From assembly GCA_000711775.1 (NCBI GenBank), contig ARYC01000191.1, positions 1-64,000 of the forward strand: a DNA stretch of 64,000 nucleotides, in the 5' to 3' direction. Both the position numbers and the translations under genes were made by a program. Positions 22,820 through 34,001 of the stretch are shown here, piece after piece. The notes under the pieces were generated by a model. It saw nothing but the letters and a program-made list of their open reading frames with translations, had not been told where the DNA came from and ran no database searches. The stretch's first letter is position 1; every line of letters begins with the position of its first letter. The DNA is from Oxytricha trifallax. Taxonomy: Eukaryota; Ciliophora; Spirotrichea; Sporadotrichida; Oxytrichidae.

Positions 22820-23170
22820 ATGAGACTTACCTTTGACAGCAATAAAAAGTGTGATAGCTGTGAGATGAACTGTCTTAAAGAAATACCAAAGCTAACACTA
22901 GAGGGCTCTGTTATAAAAATAGAAATTAATAATATAAAATTAATGGCAAATAAGTGTGTGGGAGACAGAGAGGAGGAGAAAGGCAATAATGAAATTCCTA
23001 TTCAGACTGATGAAGTTGATGTGAACTTTTATGAGAAGTGTGAAAGAAACTTCACTCATAAATCTAGTTACTACAGGCATATGAAGGTCCATAAGAAACT
23101 TAAGCCTACTGTATAATTAAAGCATGACAAAGTAGATGGAAAGTATGATTGCTTTGTGTGCCATAAGCAG
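22820..23170 (+). pseudogene. TBE#2 57-kDa zinc-finger/kinase protein, N-terminal fragment
   Basis: ATG 22820 (MRLTFDSNKKCDSC). A C2H2-like finger reads CERNFTHKSSYYRHMKVH and the start of a second reads YDCFVCHKQ, where TBE#3 interrupts at 23171. The kinase domain is absent. In intact TBEs this gene encodes zinc fingers followed by a protein kinase domain. Confidence 0.7.
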
Positions 23171-23299
23171 TAATAACCCCAAAACCCTTTCAGTAGTTTG
23201 ATTGAGTTTTTGATTGATAAAAGTAGACTATTAGTCCATACTTTATTATGGTTTTAATAGGGTTTATGTAGGGGTTTAATGTTTAAATATTAGTAGTTT

Positions 23300-24775
23300 A
23301 AGTGAGCATAACAAGCAAGTTTTTTATGATATTTTACACAAACATTTGCTTAGAGTCATGCGACAGTTCTCTGAATTTTATCTTTCTAAGTTGATGTTTG
23401 ATCGTTTCTATTGTTTTTTAATCTCTTAGCTTGGCTTGATAATAGTTGAGTATGCAAAATCTCTGAGACCTTCATTTATTTTATTTTTCTCGAGATATTG
23501 TTTGATTCTCTGATTAGAATCTCTCTCACCTCTGCAGCTAAAGTAATCGTTTCTTGGCATGTCACTCTCTATTATAATTACTGCTAGAGCCCAGATATCC
23601 CATAAAGTGTCTCCATCTCTCCAATTCTCTCTCTCTCTCTGGAAAATATCTAGGAATGGTTTATACAATTCCTTATGCAGATCTTTGAGCTCTGTTGAAA
23701 TCAATAATATAAACTCTAAGAGGCTGAAAGTTCATCATGATGTTCTCTGGCTTTAAGTCTCTATGAACATAACCTAGCTTGTGAAGCTCTTCAATCCCCT
23801 CAACTATCTGCTATACTATCTAGCTAATTTATCTCTGACATCTATTGTCAGATAAGAATTCTCTGTAAGTCATTTCAAGTAAAGGAAGCCTGAAGGCTAC
23901 ATGATCTTTACCAAGTAAAATAGCATCAAGCTAGATGATATGCCTGCACTCATTTAACTTTGCCTTTTAAAGAGCATAATACTCATTAGCAAATTCCATT
24001 TGGAACTTGTCATCAGCAAGGAAGTAATTGAAAGGATATATCTTGTAAGCATATTAGTCATCTGTAATGACTCTCTTCTCTATTTTATCTTCAAGAGTGA
24101 GGTAGCTTTCTAAGCAAGAATCTAAGTCAATAATTTTTAATATGGGAATCTTTATTGCCTCTATTTTAACCATGATTTTATTAATCTCAGAGACTAGAAA
24201 GTTCTTGACTGCCTTCTTCATTTTGACTTACTTCTACACTTCAACTCTAAGAGACTCCACTGGGTTTCTTGATCTACTCTATTAGAGGAATCTATTCCTG
24301 TAGATTCATGAATAAAGACAAAACTTTGATTGTGCTTTTTCTTTAAGTGAACTTTGAGGTCTCTAGTATGAGAATATGGCTTCTCACAGAACTCACAGAC
24401 ATACTTCCCATCTTTCTTTTAATGCTTGAGATATAACCTTGGCATATCGTTGTGTATATCTCTCAAGTGTCTCTTATAAGTTGACTTGTAAGGGAAAACT
24501 TTATTGCATTCTTTGCATTAATAGTCAACTTTGGCTGGTATTTATTAATGCTCTATGGCGGGTTGTTTAACCTCCTCCTCAATTTGCACAGCTTCTTTGA
24601 TAACCTCCTACTTAACTTATATTTAAATCTCAAAGCTAGACTGGTCAAAGTTGTCATAAGTAGGCTCCCACTGAGTACAAGCGTCTCTGGTCTCTACTTT
24701 TCTTGGTTGCTGGAATGATAAATTTTATTGAATTGATCCAAGTAATGCCGCTCTTCTCAGAAGGTTAGCGCACAT
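23300..24775 (-). pseudogene. TBE#3 57-kDa zinc-finger/kinase protein
   Basis: ATG 24775-24773. Two or three C2H2 fingers come first (CKECNKVFPYKSTYKRHLRDIH, then YVCEFCEKPYSHTRDLKVH). A protein kinase domain follows, with YVHRDLKPENIMMN in the catalytic loop (about 23743-23775) and IIDFNRA in place of DFG. PRYFPE stands near the APE position and DIWALAVIII in subdomain IX. The frame shifts between finger and kinase parts (about 24230) and within a (GA)n run at about 23626-23640. No TGA is met before the terminal repeat, so the 3' limit is approximate. With DFN instead of DFG, Mg-binding activity is doubtful. Confidence 0.75.
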
Positions 24776-24939
24776 TTTAGTTTGCTGATATTTTTTATTA
24801 TAATAATGATAAAATCTACCGAGATATATTATTATAGTAGAGTATAAGACACTCTGCTAGATTCTTTGCTGAGAGGTAAGAAAATGAACTAACCATAAAA
24901 GACTGTAAGTTGACATATTTTATGAGGATTTTATACGTT

Positions 24940-25140
24940 TTAGTAAATTAAAATACTCCTAATGAAGTTTTAATTCTCTAGGAGGTCCTCCAAATCAAGT
25001 TTGAACTTAATTTTGAGGTAAAGTTATTAAACAATTTTTAATTTAAAATACTCCTAATTAAGTTATAACCTTGAAATTAAACTCCTAATTAAGTTTGAAC
25101 TTAATTTGGAGGACCTCCTAAGAAAATATACATTATTAGG
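24940..25140. repeat. TBE#3 intergenic repeats (TCCTAATTAAGT motif)
   Basis: Three copies of ACTCCTAATKAAGT (about 24955, 25050 and 25081) plus palindromic AGGAGGTCCTCC-like stretches between the divergent 57-kDa and 22-kDa genes. Counterpart of the TBE#2 repeats. Confidence 0.5.
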
Positions 25141-25292
25141 AGCAATTTACAAGTTTTTGATTGCTTCTCCACATATCTTTTTAAGGTTGACCTCCAGTAG
25201 GTCCTCCCTATTTAGTAGTAAGATTTTAATAAACTTAGAATGGATATCCATAATTTTAAATTTCATTAACATTTCTAGAAAGAGGAAGCAAG

Positions 25293-26088
25293 ATGGAGTC
25301 TATGAATGATGCAATGAAGAGAATTTAATCTCAAGATTTAATAGGAAAATTTCGAAGTAAAGAGGACCTCTATAGATATTTGGTATAGCAAGGTAAGTTC
25401 TTAACTAAGATTAATAAATCCATTATAGTTGGATTGTTCTTGCCGACTTAGGAGGGAACTAAAATCTCATTCTTAAAAGCCTTACTGAGTGAGTGAAGAG
25501 AAAAAAGCTTTTAAGTCTAATGAAATCAGAATGATCGAGATACCTGACTACCCTGAAATCTCAGTAACAAACCTCTATGATGATGCTATGAGTGATCCAG
25601 ATGTTGCTCTCTACCTTCCATCAAAAATGCAACTCTCTAATAAGTTGCCAGAGAGAAACTTCTTCTTTGGTGTCCTTGGAACTCTGAAACTTGAGTACTT
25701 AAATGAAGTAATTTAAGAAGCTCATAAGAAACGCTATAGCATCTCTCCTGAAGAAAAAGAGAAGCAGGAATTAAAAATCAGCGACACTTGGCTCTAGGAA
25801 CTATAGAAGCATCCATTCATATCTAGTAACCATAGTCTTCTAACTTTATAGAAAAATCTGGCACTGCTATTTACTTGATGAAAGAGCGCAGCAAATCAAA
25901 CAGAGAGAGAAAGTCACAAGTAAAGACATGAATTGAGTAAGAGACTCTTCAAAGATTTCTAAAAGCCAGACGAGATGAACATAGATGCAGGAGCTGGCAC
26001 TAATAGAAGAAACATAGACCCAAGCAAGCATTAAGAGGAAGAAAAGAATGAGAAGCCTAATCCTTTTACGGGCAAATTTAATATGTGA
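25293..26088 (+). pseudogene. TBE#3 22-kDa protein gene
   Basis: ATG 25293 (MESMNDAMKRIQSQDL) to TGA 26086-26088, homologous to the TBE#2 gene. Slippage in a GAGTGAGTGA stretch near 25485 breaks the frame, and there is another break near 25860. The conserved C-terminal segment MNIDAGAGTNRRN is followed by an acidic Lys-rich tail. Function unknown. Convergent with the transposase. Confidence 0.7.
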
Positions 26089-26099
26089 ACTTATTCATT

Positions 26100-27134
26100 C
26101 GCTTAAATCTAAGACTAATTTATAAACAAAAAAATCTCCATTCTCTAGCGCATACTTTAGCTATATCATCACTGACTCTCTAAGCAGCACTTTTAATAAA
26201 ATCGACTGTATCTATCTTAAGATCGTGCATCAAGTGATAGAGTTGAAATTTCTTGTAGTGAGTTATAATTTAACTACAATAGAATTCGATTTCATTAAAC
26301 TGTGGGCTATAGGGAACGTTATATACAGGAGCTATGTTAAATCTTTCATGTTACTTCCTTGAGTCTTGAGTTTTATGGACTGACAAGTTATCAACGAATA
26401 GAATAATCTCTTAGTCAGCTTATTTATCTCTGCATTATTGTAAGAACTTAATATATTATTCAGTCTTTATAGAACGAGGGTCAATAACATAAGTCTCGAG
26501 GTCACTATTATCACTAATTTCACCTAGAATAGCAAGTTTACACCTTAACATTTTAGTCATAAACTTCTATGTTGCTGTAACTCTTATACCAAGACCTTGA
26601 TATGAAAGTACTAAAGGTAAATACTGCCTCATCAGCGTGTATAAACATTATATTATGCTCTTAAGACATCTGAATTTAATCGAATACATAATTTCAATTA
26701 GTCTTATAAAATGGAACATTAAAGGCAATCACTCTCTTAATGCGATTGACTGTCTTGTAAGATATTCCGTTCTTTTTATATATGTTAGCTATCGATTAAG
26801 CAGATATGTGAAGCTCAGGAAATTGGCGATAAAACATTACAGCTCTCTAGGCCAGATAAAAGTATTAAAGAGTGTTATCATTAATAAGATATTCGATATG
26901 ATGCTGATAAAATTTAAAAGGTCTCTTAGGCTTAGAATTAAGTTGCTATCTCTATAAATTAGATGCTAATAGACAGTGAGACCTCACAGTTGATAGAGAT
27001 TTATGCAGCAGTCTTGCTATAGATGAGTAATTTAAAATAGATTTGATTAATTCAATATTTTCATCACATCCATAGCGCAACTTAAACAATAAATCTATAT
27101 ACTCAATGCCATAAACTGATCCCAAACCTCGCAT
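26100..27134 (-). pseudogene. TBE#3 42-kDa transposase
   Basis: ATG 27134 (MRGLGSVYGIEYID) reading left. DDE residues: FIHADEA, ILFVDNLSVHK and SPQFNEIEF, with 34 residues between the second Asp and the Glu. In-frame TGA 26694-26696 is at the same codon as in TBE#1. A frameshift near 26535 precedes the second Asp. The N-terminal 450 bases are almost identical to TBE#1. Confidence 0.8.
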
Positions 27135-27287
27135 ATAATCTCTTAAATTATTAATATTTAAACATTAAAGCCCTACATAAACCCTATTAAACCCTAATAA
27201 AGTATGCACTAATAGTCTACTTTTATCAATAAAAAACTCAATCAAACTACTGAAAGGGTTTAAGGGTTTTGACTGCAAGGCCAGCAT

Positions 27288-27900
27288 AGCATTCCAATGA
27301 CCTTGCCTGTTTCAACAGTCATTTAGCCATCTCAACCAAGACCGAAAATGCTATCAACTCTTATTACTAATGTAAAATTTGCGTTTGCATATATGAAGGA
27401 GTCTTTATATCATAGTGAATGAAAAGCTCATTATGTAGCGATACTTTAAAGCTGAGACTACAAGCAAAGAAGCAGAGAGATACTTAAAAATAATGATAGA
27501 ATTCAGAAATCTTGATATCCCCAAATAAATAAGTAACTTAGACTCTCATTTCTTCTATTATTCTCTATTTTTGCGAATAAGGTATATAGGAGCTCTAAAG
27601 TACAAGAGTGGATATGAACCTCATTTATTGGAAATTCAAGATGGCTTGAATGCGCTTCAGGAATCCCTTGTCTGTCTTATGAAAAAGTGATCATCGTCGA
27701 AAGTCTAATCGCACTTATAGATGTTTGTCAAGAGAATCATTATAAATTTATGGAGAAAGAGAACTTTCCGAAAGAAGAAAGAGCCAGATGTTTAGATTAA
27801 CTCGTAAGCTTGGGCGCTAGAATAGAGTGTAACCGCAGTCTAAGATAAGGAAATGAGCAAAAGGAGCCTAGCTAATCGACATAGGGTGGCCCTAGAAAAT
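27288..27900 (+). pseudogene. unrecognised decayed gene beside TBE#3
   Basis: Successive TGA-free segments in different frames. One is Cys-rich (YYQCKICVCIYEG), one helical (AERYLKIMIEFRNLDIPKQ) and one ends in ARCLDQLVSLGARIECN. Composition is coding-like. It is not the missing kinase part of TBE#2, since no kinase motif is present. Possibly a host or transposon gene broken by the TBE insertions. Confidence 0.4.
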
Positions 27901-27980
27901 ATTGTTGCTTTGTTATCTCTGTTCCTTGGACATTTGTCTAAGTTGGAACATTTATGATAAATAATAAGAAAAGTATATGT

Positions 27981-28400
27981 TATTGTAGGAATACATTTGA
28001 AATTGGTAAAATCATTCTAATTAAATTAATTATTATTCAAAATATTGGCAGTTAAAGTTGGCCAATTTAAACGATCTTAGGCTCATTCGATAGAGAATTT
28101 AAAATTAGCTGGACTTTACTATTGGCGGTAATATTTTATCGCATCCCTGGAGCGAGATAACTCGACTTTAATTCAACGCATCTAAATTCATTAAATTGTA
28201 CCATTACATTAAAGTCGAGTTATCTCGCTCCAGGGATGCGATAAAATAGTACCGCCAATAATAAAGTCCAGCCAATTTTAAATTCTCTATCGAATGAGTC
28301 CAAAATCGTTTAAATTGGACAATTTTAACTGCCACTATTTTGTTTTTAATTTAATTTAATTAATTTTAATTTCCCAATTTCGAATGTATTCTTACAATAA
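27981..28400. mobile_element. foldback (palindromic) element, MITE-like
   Basis: Two ~195-bp arms (27981-28172 and 28208-28400) are inverted repeats of each other around a 35-base loop. The inner 40 bp (28133-28172 and 28208-28247) are perfectly complementary, with GC-rich cores; divergence increases outward. No coding capacity. ATAATAAGAA occurs on both sides (27961-27970 and 28397-28406), a possible but AT-rich target duplication. Confidence 0.75.
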
Positions 28401-28544
28401 TAAGAATTAAATTAAGTTTAATAAGAATATTTTCAAATTAATGGAATAAAAGCAACTGAAACATCTTAGCCATTCTTATATTCAAAACCACATTACAAAT
28501 CACCATTACTAAGTGTCATGACTTATTTATTGTTTCGTTTTATT

Positions 28545-28690
28545 TCTTTGCCAAAGCCCAGTTAAAGTCATTCACTGCTTTTATCAGGTAGGGCCTCTAA
28601 AAATAAAAAATTTTAGATATCTTTTTTGAAACTTACATTTTTAGTGAGTGAAACTGTTCCACCACCGTCGCCATTAATAGTACTCATATT
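28545..28690 (-). CDS. small unrecognised gene with intron
   Basis: Minus strand ATG near 28690 (MSTINGDGGGTVSLTKN). A 5' splice GTAAGT and a ~40-nt intron ending TTTTTAG follow, then RPYLIKAVNDFNWALAKKQ and a TGA near 28545. It gives about 43 residues. Clean splice signals and composition suggest a real exon pair, possibly only the first MDS of a longer gene. Divergent from the next gene. Family not recognised. Confidence 0.4.
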
Positions 28691-28756
28691 AATCTTAATT
28701 AAATTCTTATAATAATCTGTTTTTCTTATTATTTATCATTATTTTATCTCCCTAGA

Positions 28757-29284
28757 TTTTTCAACTCAAAATTGCGAGGTCACTCGAAGACTCGACAGTG
28801 ACTTCTTTTACAAAAATACTTTCCAAAATTGCAAAGATGTCCAATTTATAGACAATCTTCCTGTTAATGAACTAGTCAAAGGCAGATAAGATACTTTCGT
28901 AAATGAGAGTATTATTGAAAATGAAGAGCCAGAGATGCGTGAGATAAGATAATGATGCCTTTTACAATAATAGAACAGAGTTGGCTGTGGAGAATGTAGA
29001 GGTGGTAGAGATAGCTAGACAGGACAAGATTAAAATGGCAGATGCCTTGGAAGTCGACCAAAAAGTTATAGATCAGAGGAGTAGCAATACAACGGAAAGA
29101 CTCTCAATTGAAGAATATCAGAAGAAACAGTAGGAGCTTGGAAATATTTTAGATGATAAAGAAGTCAAGGAGATTGTATTACAAAGTTAACAAGTCAGAT
29201 CAAAAGAAAAAAATATTGGAAATAAGCTCAAGGAAAAATCTAATATTATTCAACAAATCAAAGATACATAAATAATCATCTGAA
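28757..29284 (+). pseudogene. unrecognised gene fragment, coiled-coil-like
   Basis: The sequence before 28757 (TCTCCCTAG) looks like a 3' splice site. A coding-like frame (DFFYKNTFQNCKDVQFID, LPVNELVKGRQDTF) runs to a TGA near 28951. Another frame then continues with a Glu/Lys-rich helical region (NVEVVEIARQDKIKMADALE) to a TGA near 29282. One frame change is needed. No motif recognised. Confidence 0.4.
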
Positions 29285-30150
29285 AATGTATAGAATTAAA
29301 CAAAATTATGTGGATGATGAAAGAACTAATAATAAATACACACTGATTTCACATTCATAATTTAGAATCATTTTTATTTAATTTGAAATATATAACAAAT
29401 TTTGAAATATTCTCAACCTAGAATTTAATTAAAATATATTAGAATTATAGATTATAGAAGTATTATATATTTTTTTAAAATTGATTAAAGCAATATATTC
29501 TCAGTCTTCTTATAAAATAAGTAAATAAAAAATTTATAAATATTCAATGTCAAAATAAATTTACAAAAAATTGTTTTTAAGTCTTTACTTACATCCTAGA
29601 GTTTTAACAACTCTATGATGAATTTTAGATTTGTATTTATTGTCATATATTCAATAGTAGCACATGAGTCTATTTAACTATTTTAGCATTAATATTAATA
29701 TAATTCTCACAAAAATTTTATGAATACGGAAATACATTGCTTAGAAGATTAATGATAAAATTTGTGTCAATCATAAGAACTTGACACAATAGTAGTTTGA
29801 AATTTTGAAGCAAATTTAAATAAAAATATTAATAAAAAGTTAAAATACTTACCCAAATATTTCAGTGTCACGAGTAAGTTTACCCTCAATGAGATGAATG
29901 TGAGTTTACCACATCCAGATTAAATATAATTTTTATTTACTAAGTAAAATAAATAATATTATGACTCACAAGGAAATCTAATGATGAACATTATTCATTA
30001 TTAATTGTTTCTGTACTATTATTTGTAAGAAGCTTAAAATTATGATAAATATATAATCCCAAATTTACTTAATTCTTATTTTAATTCTATTATTAATATG
30101 ATATTATTGTAAAGCCACCAAACTACTCTTAACCACAAGTTTAAACAATT
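29285..30150. other. AT-rich stretch
   Basis: No coding signal on either strand. Confidence 0.5.
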
Positions 30151-30159
30151 TAGCCATGG

Positions 30160-31926
30160 GAGGAGGTATGTAATCAGAAGTTTAAGCCACATAGCCCGCC
30201 TTAATCACAAAAAGTTGCACTTAAACTGCCAAAAATGCCACGGTGCTAGCTGAAACTCATGCAAATGCAAGTACTGCAGCAGATTCATTTGCAAAAATGC
30301 AATGGAACTGACTACAAAGCTAAGAACGGTAAGATGCACAAGAAAATGAAACTTAAACATTGTTGAGGAAAATATTACTTTGAAAACTTTTTGAAAAGTG
30401 TCAATTTCAAATACACTTCACACATGAAAGAGATCAGATATTCTAATAAACCAAACATATATTTGAAGGATGATAAGATAGATAGCAGGTATTAGTACAC
30501 AACACACATAATGTCATATGCTCACTAAGCTAAAGTTAAAATACATAAATAAAGCACTACCCCAGTGAGTTCTTAATTTAAGATAAAGGTGTTTACAAGC
30601 TTGTACTAGCTAAAAGAAAATCTAATACTCATGAATCTTAAAGAGAGTAACAAAAGAATATCAATAGACAAAAGCGATATGAGTCAATTGGTCAGTCTGC
30701 AAGCAATACTTTTCAGAATGTTTCTATGATGATAGAGTTATGTATATTCCTGCATTAAATGCTGTTGGTCTGATTAAACGTATGAATAATTATTTGAATA
30801 TAAAGTGTCTAGCAAGAAAAAACTCATAGTAGTTGATGAATATACATACAAGGTATATCCTTGCAGCTATCTCATTAAGAAAGAGCAGTATCAGACTGAG
30901 TTTGACAATGAATATATAGTTTTAAGACAGGTTTAAAAAAAGAGATTGCAAGAATTTGCTATAGATTGATGGTTTTGATCAAGGGAATGGTTTCATAGAA
31001 CTTATACTAATGAAATTTGAAATGACTCTTAGAGGTTATCTTTATCAAAACATATGACTTAAATGTCTTACTAATTGTTTTGATAAAAGGTGTCAAAGAG
31101 TTGCATAAACTTAGATATTTTCATAGATATTTGAAGCCTGAAATTTTATGCTAAACCTCTATCCTTTAGAAGTTGCAGTTATCAATCTCTATAGAGTCTT
31201 ACGATAAAGGATTGTATGTTTAGAAATGGTTCTTGGGACGTCTAGTTAATTCCTAAAAAGATAGGAGTGGATTAATTGCCTAGTTTAGTGAGATGTATGG
31301 GCAATTGCTGAAATAGTATTAGAAAGTAATAAAGAAAGTATTTCTTACTTTGATACTAAGGATGAAAAACAATCAATAAGTTTGGTCTCAAATCATATAA
31401 AGTAGAAAGATGTCTTCGAAGAAATAAAAAATATAGTAGAGATGAGAATCGAAAGAGCTCCATTCTCTCCTAGATAATCTTTAGATGAAATACTTAAACC
31501 TTTGGAGAGAGAGTAAGATTCAAGAGATACATACAGCAAATACAAGTAGATAAAATTTGTTTTAATTAAATCTTCTAATAATGATCAAATATGCATTGAA
31601 TTAACATAAAATCTACATATTCTCTACTAACTCCAATAAGATCCCCAATTATATCCTACAAATAAAAGCAATATTAACTTCATTAACGGGTTATGGCTCC
31701 ACATCTTTGCTGGTTGCAATACTGAAGGGGCTCTATTATGTGAGAGTAAAATAGGGTCGATTATAATGTGCAAGATGATCTGTATTGTGTCAGAATCATG
31801 TGAGGGTTTCTCTAGCAAACATGTCATCTGGAATCGAGTTAATTATAGCTCATCACAAGCTCTAGTTGGAAATCAATTTCCATCCCTGAGGGTAACTAGA
31901 TGTTGCTGGCTGCACTGAAGACGAAG
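30160..31926 (+). pseudogene. TBE-like zinc-finger/kinase relic
   Basis: A decayed finger region (FKYTSHMKEIRYSNKPN, SYAHQAKVKIHK) aligns with the TBE#3 fingers. The kinase-like segment YKVYPCSYLIKKEQYQTEF matches TBE#3 YAYKIYPFNYFLADDKFQMEF. Then come ELHKLRYFHRYLKPEI (HRD changed to HRY, so no catalytic Asp) and DVWAIAEIVLESN. Many frame changes occur. From about 31290 a single TGA-free frame of ~210 codons runs to a TGA near 31926, partly outside the kinase. No TBE termini were found around it, so it is an old relic or a related gene. Confidence 0.6.
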
Positions 31927-32350
31927 CCAGATAGAGAGAGTGGTCCCAAATCTTGTCTCTGTTGTACAACTATAACACAAGCTTTGATAAATTTTAAGCC
32001 CGGTTATTCTTATTAGATTTATTATATGCTTCCCAAATAAATTTGGCTACTTGTTAATAATTAATAGTCGCCCTATATATTAAATTTTAAGGAATAAAAT
32101 GAAAAGCAACCAAACATAAATAATATTATTGAATATATTAAATACATACATTGAATATATTTAAATTATATTAAACTTTATTAATTTCCTATTCGAATTA
32201 TTCCTTTATAAATAGTGCTTATTATTAAACAGTAATTTTTACTATTCAAAGCATTGCATTACAAAAGTTCACAATTATAGAAATCAACTAAACCCATATA
32301 TAAATTAATTTTAATTCTCTTAAATATATTTATTTGCTTAAATAAAAAAT
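31927..32350. other. AT-rich stretch
   Basis: No gene recognised. Confidence 0.4.
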
Positions 32351-32720
32351 AAATAGTTTTTCATTTCCATTTTTTTAAAACTCATTTTTATTCAAGAATA
32401 AAACAATTTCTTCTTCTTCAACTTCATTCTGTACAGCATCATCTTCTTGCAAATTCTTATCTTTAGGTTGTGTTTTAAAAACACCGTTTTATTCTTGCTT
32501 AAATTCATTCAGATCAAAAGTATGAAAACAGGTATTAATTTTCAATATAAGGTCTTAAATAATTCATTCAAAGGAATAGCAACTTTTTAAAGACTATATA
32601 TATTGTAGGAAGCAAGATTCCTATCTTCTCCAAAATTTTTAATTTTATTAAAAACAATTGTAATTTTTAAGATATTAAAAATACAGCACTTATATCCATT
32701 TTTCTTTTGGGAATCCTACC
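32350..32720 (-). pseudogene. unrecognised minus-strand gene fragment
   Basis: Reads NFGEDRNLASYNIYSLQKVA, NELFKTLY, then TGA (a plausible lost Trp). After one frame change it continues FDLNEFKQEQNGVFKTQ and an acidic stretch (NEVEEEEIVLF). Coding-like composition on both sides of the breaks. Divergent from the gene at 32828. Function unknown. Confidence 0.4.
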
Positions 32721-32827
32721 CAAAAATTAGTATCTTTCGAGGTATTTTAATATCACATTCTCTTTCATTATTTATTAATCGCTTTATTTAATTAAATAAT
32801 TTGTGGGGCCTTCCCACATCTTCTAAT

Positions 32828-34001
32828 ATGGTTAATAATAATCCAGAATAACTGTTTAGAGTTGCTGAAGGCCAGAAGTATTTCCAAGCTACTAGTAAAA
32901 GCAGGTTTGTGCTGATTGAGGAAAGTTCACACTTCTAATGGGAAGCCAAAAAAAAGCAAAATTATAAATTATAATTCAATCAACAAACTTTAGACTTAGT
33001 AACTTAAACACAAAGTCAATATATATTATATGAGAACCTTTATGTAAAGATACCTTTAGAAATAAAAAGCAAAGTGAATCTTTAAGTAAAAAACTACATT
33101 CAATTTGCCTAACATCTATGAATTCGACTCTGGATTATTTCTAGATGAGGTTGAAAAGGAAGAACAAATATCATCAGACTTTTAACATAAATTTTTATAG
33201 TGGTTATTTTGATTTCTCTGAATGGGTTTCTTAATTCAAGAACAAACTTAATAATTATTAAATTCACATAAAATCCAGACAAAAGCTAGTCAAAATATCC
33301 TTTTTAAAAGCTTTAGTAAGGTAATAAATTTTGAGGATAAGTAAAACATATTTCTTAACAAATTATGAATCTTATCTCACCAATCAATTTATAAACTATA
33401 TCAAATTGGTAAAAAGCTTATTATCAGGAAATTTAAACGAGAAATTCAATGGACTTAATAAATTCTATAATTTTTCAAGTAGCTAAAGCTATGATAATTC
33501 AAATTCCAATCAACATAAAATAAAATTAAAATAATTAGATATTATACTCTACTCTTATGAGTAGTTACAGCTTTCATATTTCTAGGTAACTTATGTTAAC
33601 ATGTTCCATTTTGGTTTACTATCGAATTTTAATCTTTTATTTAATCATTTCTTACAGTATGAATAGCATATACCATGGTTTGTTAAATATGAATCTCAAA
33701 AATTCTTATTAAAATTTAACAAATGCAAACTTCAATACAAACCAAAGAAGTTAGCAAATGACAAGCATCTTGAGATGGATTCGCTAAAGTGGCAACAAAG
33801 TCAAAATCTATTTTAATTTGATAGTTTAAGACGTCATTAATAACAGGGAATATTTTCAAAACTTGATTTATAAAAGGCATAAGATATTCAATTAAGTGGA
33901 GAAAGCGACATACTATTAACTTAAGAGATATTGAGTTATTATAATTATAATAATTAACCTGGCTTAAGTACACACATTAAAATTAATTAGTAGAAGAAAT
34001 G
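32828..34001 (+). pseudogene. large unrecognised gene, two frame changes
   Basis: ATG 32828 (MVNNNPEQLFRVAEGQKYFQ), about 97 codons. The frame then changes near 33105 to LPNIYEFDSGLFLDEVEKEE and again near 33190 to YFDFSEWVSQFKNKLNNYQ. It then stays open for about 260 codons to TGA 33999-34001. The product would be about 390 residues, Asn/Gln/Lys-rich, with no membrane segment. The two changes may be short introns or frameshifts. No family recognised. Confidence 0.45.

Larger units (their letters stand above)
20212..23170 (+). mobile_element. TBE#2 (different subfamily, right side interrupted)
   Basis: Left terminus has a C3A4C4 sequence at about 20216-20227. Genes in order: 42-kDa transposase (+), 22-kDa (-), 57-kDa zinc-finger/kinase start (+), cut at 23171 by the terminus of TBE#3. 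The protein differs from TBE#1/#3 at many positions, so it is another subfamily. Its right end was not found beyond TBE#3. Confidence 0.75.
23171..27287. mobile_element. TBE#3 (complete, decayed)
   Basis: About 4.1 kb with inverted termini (C4A4C3 at the left, imperfect A4C3 plus A3C3 at the right) and ~130 bp of matching terminal sequence. Contains all three TBE genes: 57-kDa (-), 22-kDa (+) and 42-kDa (-). It sits inside the 57-kDa gene of TBE#2. Every gene has at least one frameshift or TGA. Confidence 0.85.

Noticed and set aside
20212..23180. C4A4-like runs as true macronuclear telomeres
   Set aside because: They are single, imperfect units at transposon ends, as expected for TBE termini, not telomere arrays.
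23559..23756. 65-codon plus-strand ORF
   Set aside because: Antisense to the kinase domain of the TBE#3 57-kDa gene.
28133..28247. Palindrome as a transcription terminator hairpin
   Set aside because: Arms are ~195 bp each; the scale fits a foldback element, not a terminator, and this is a eukaryote.
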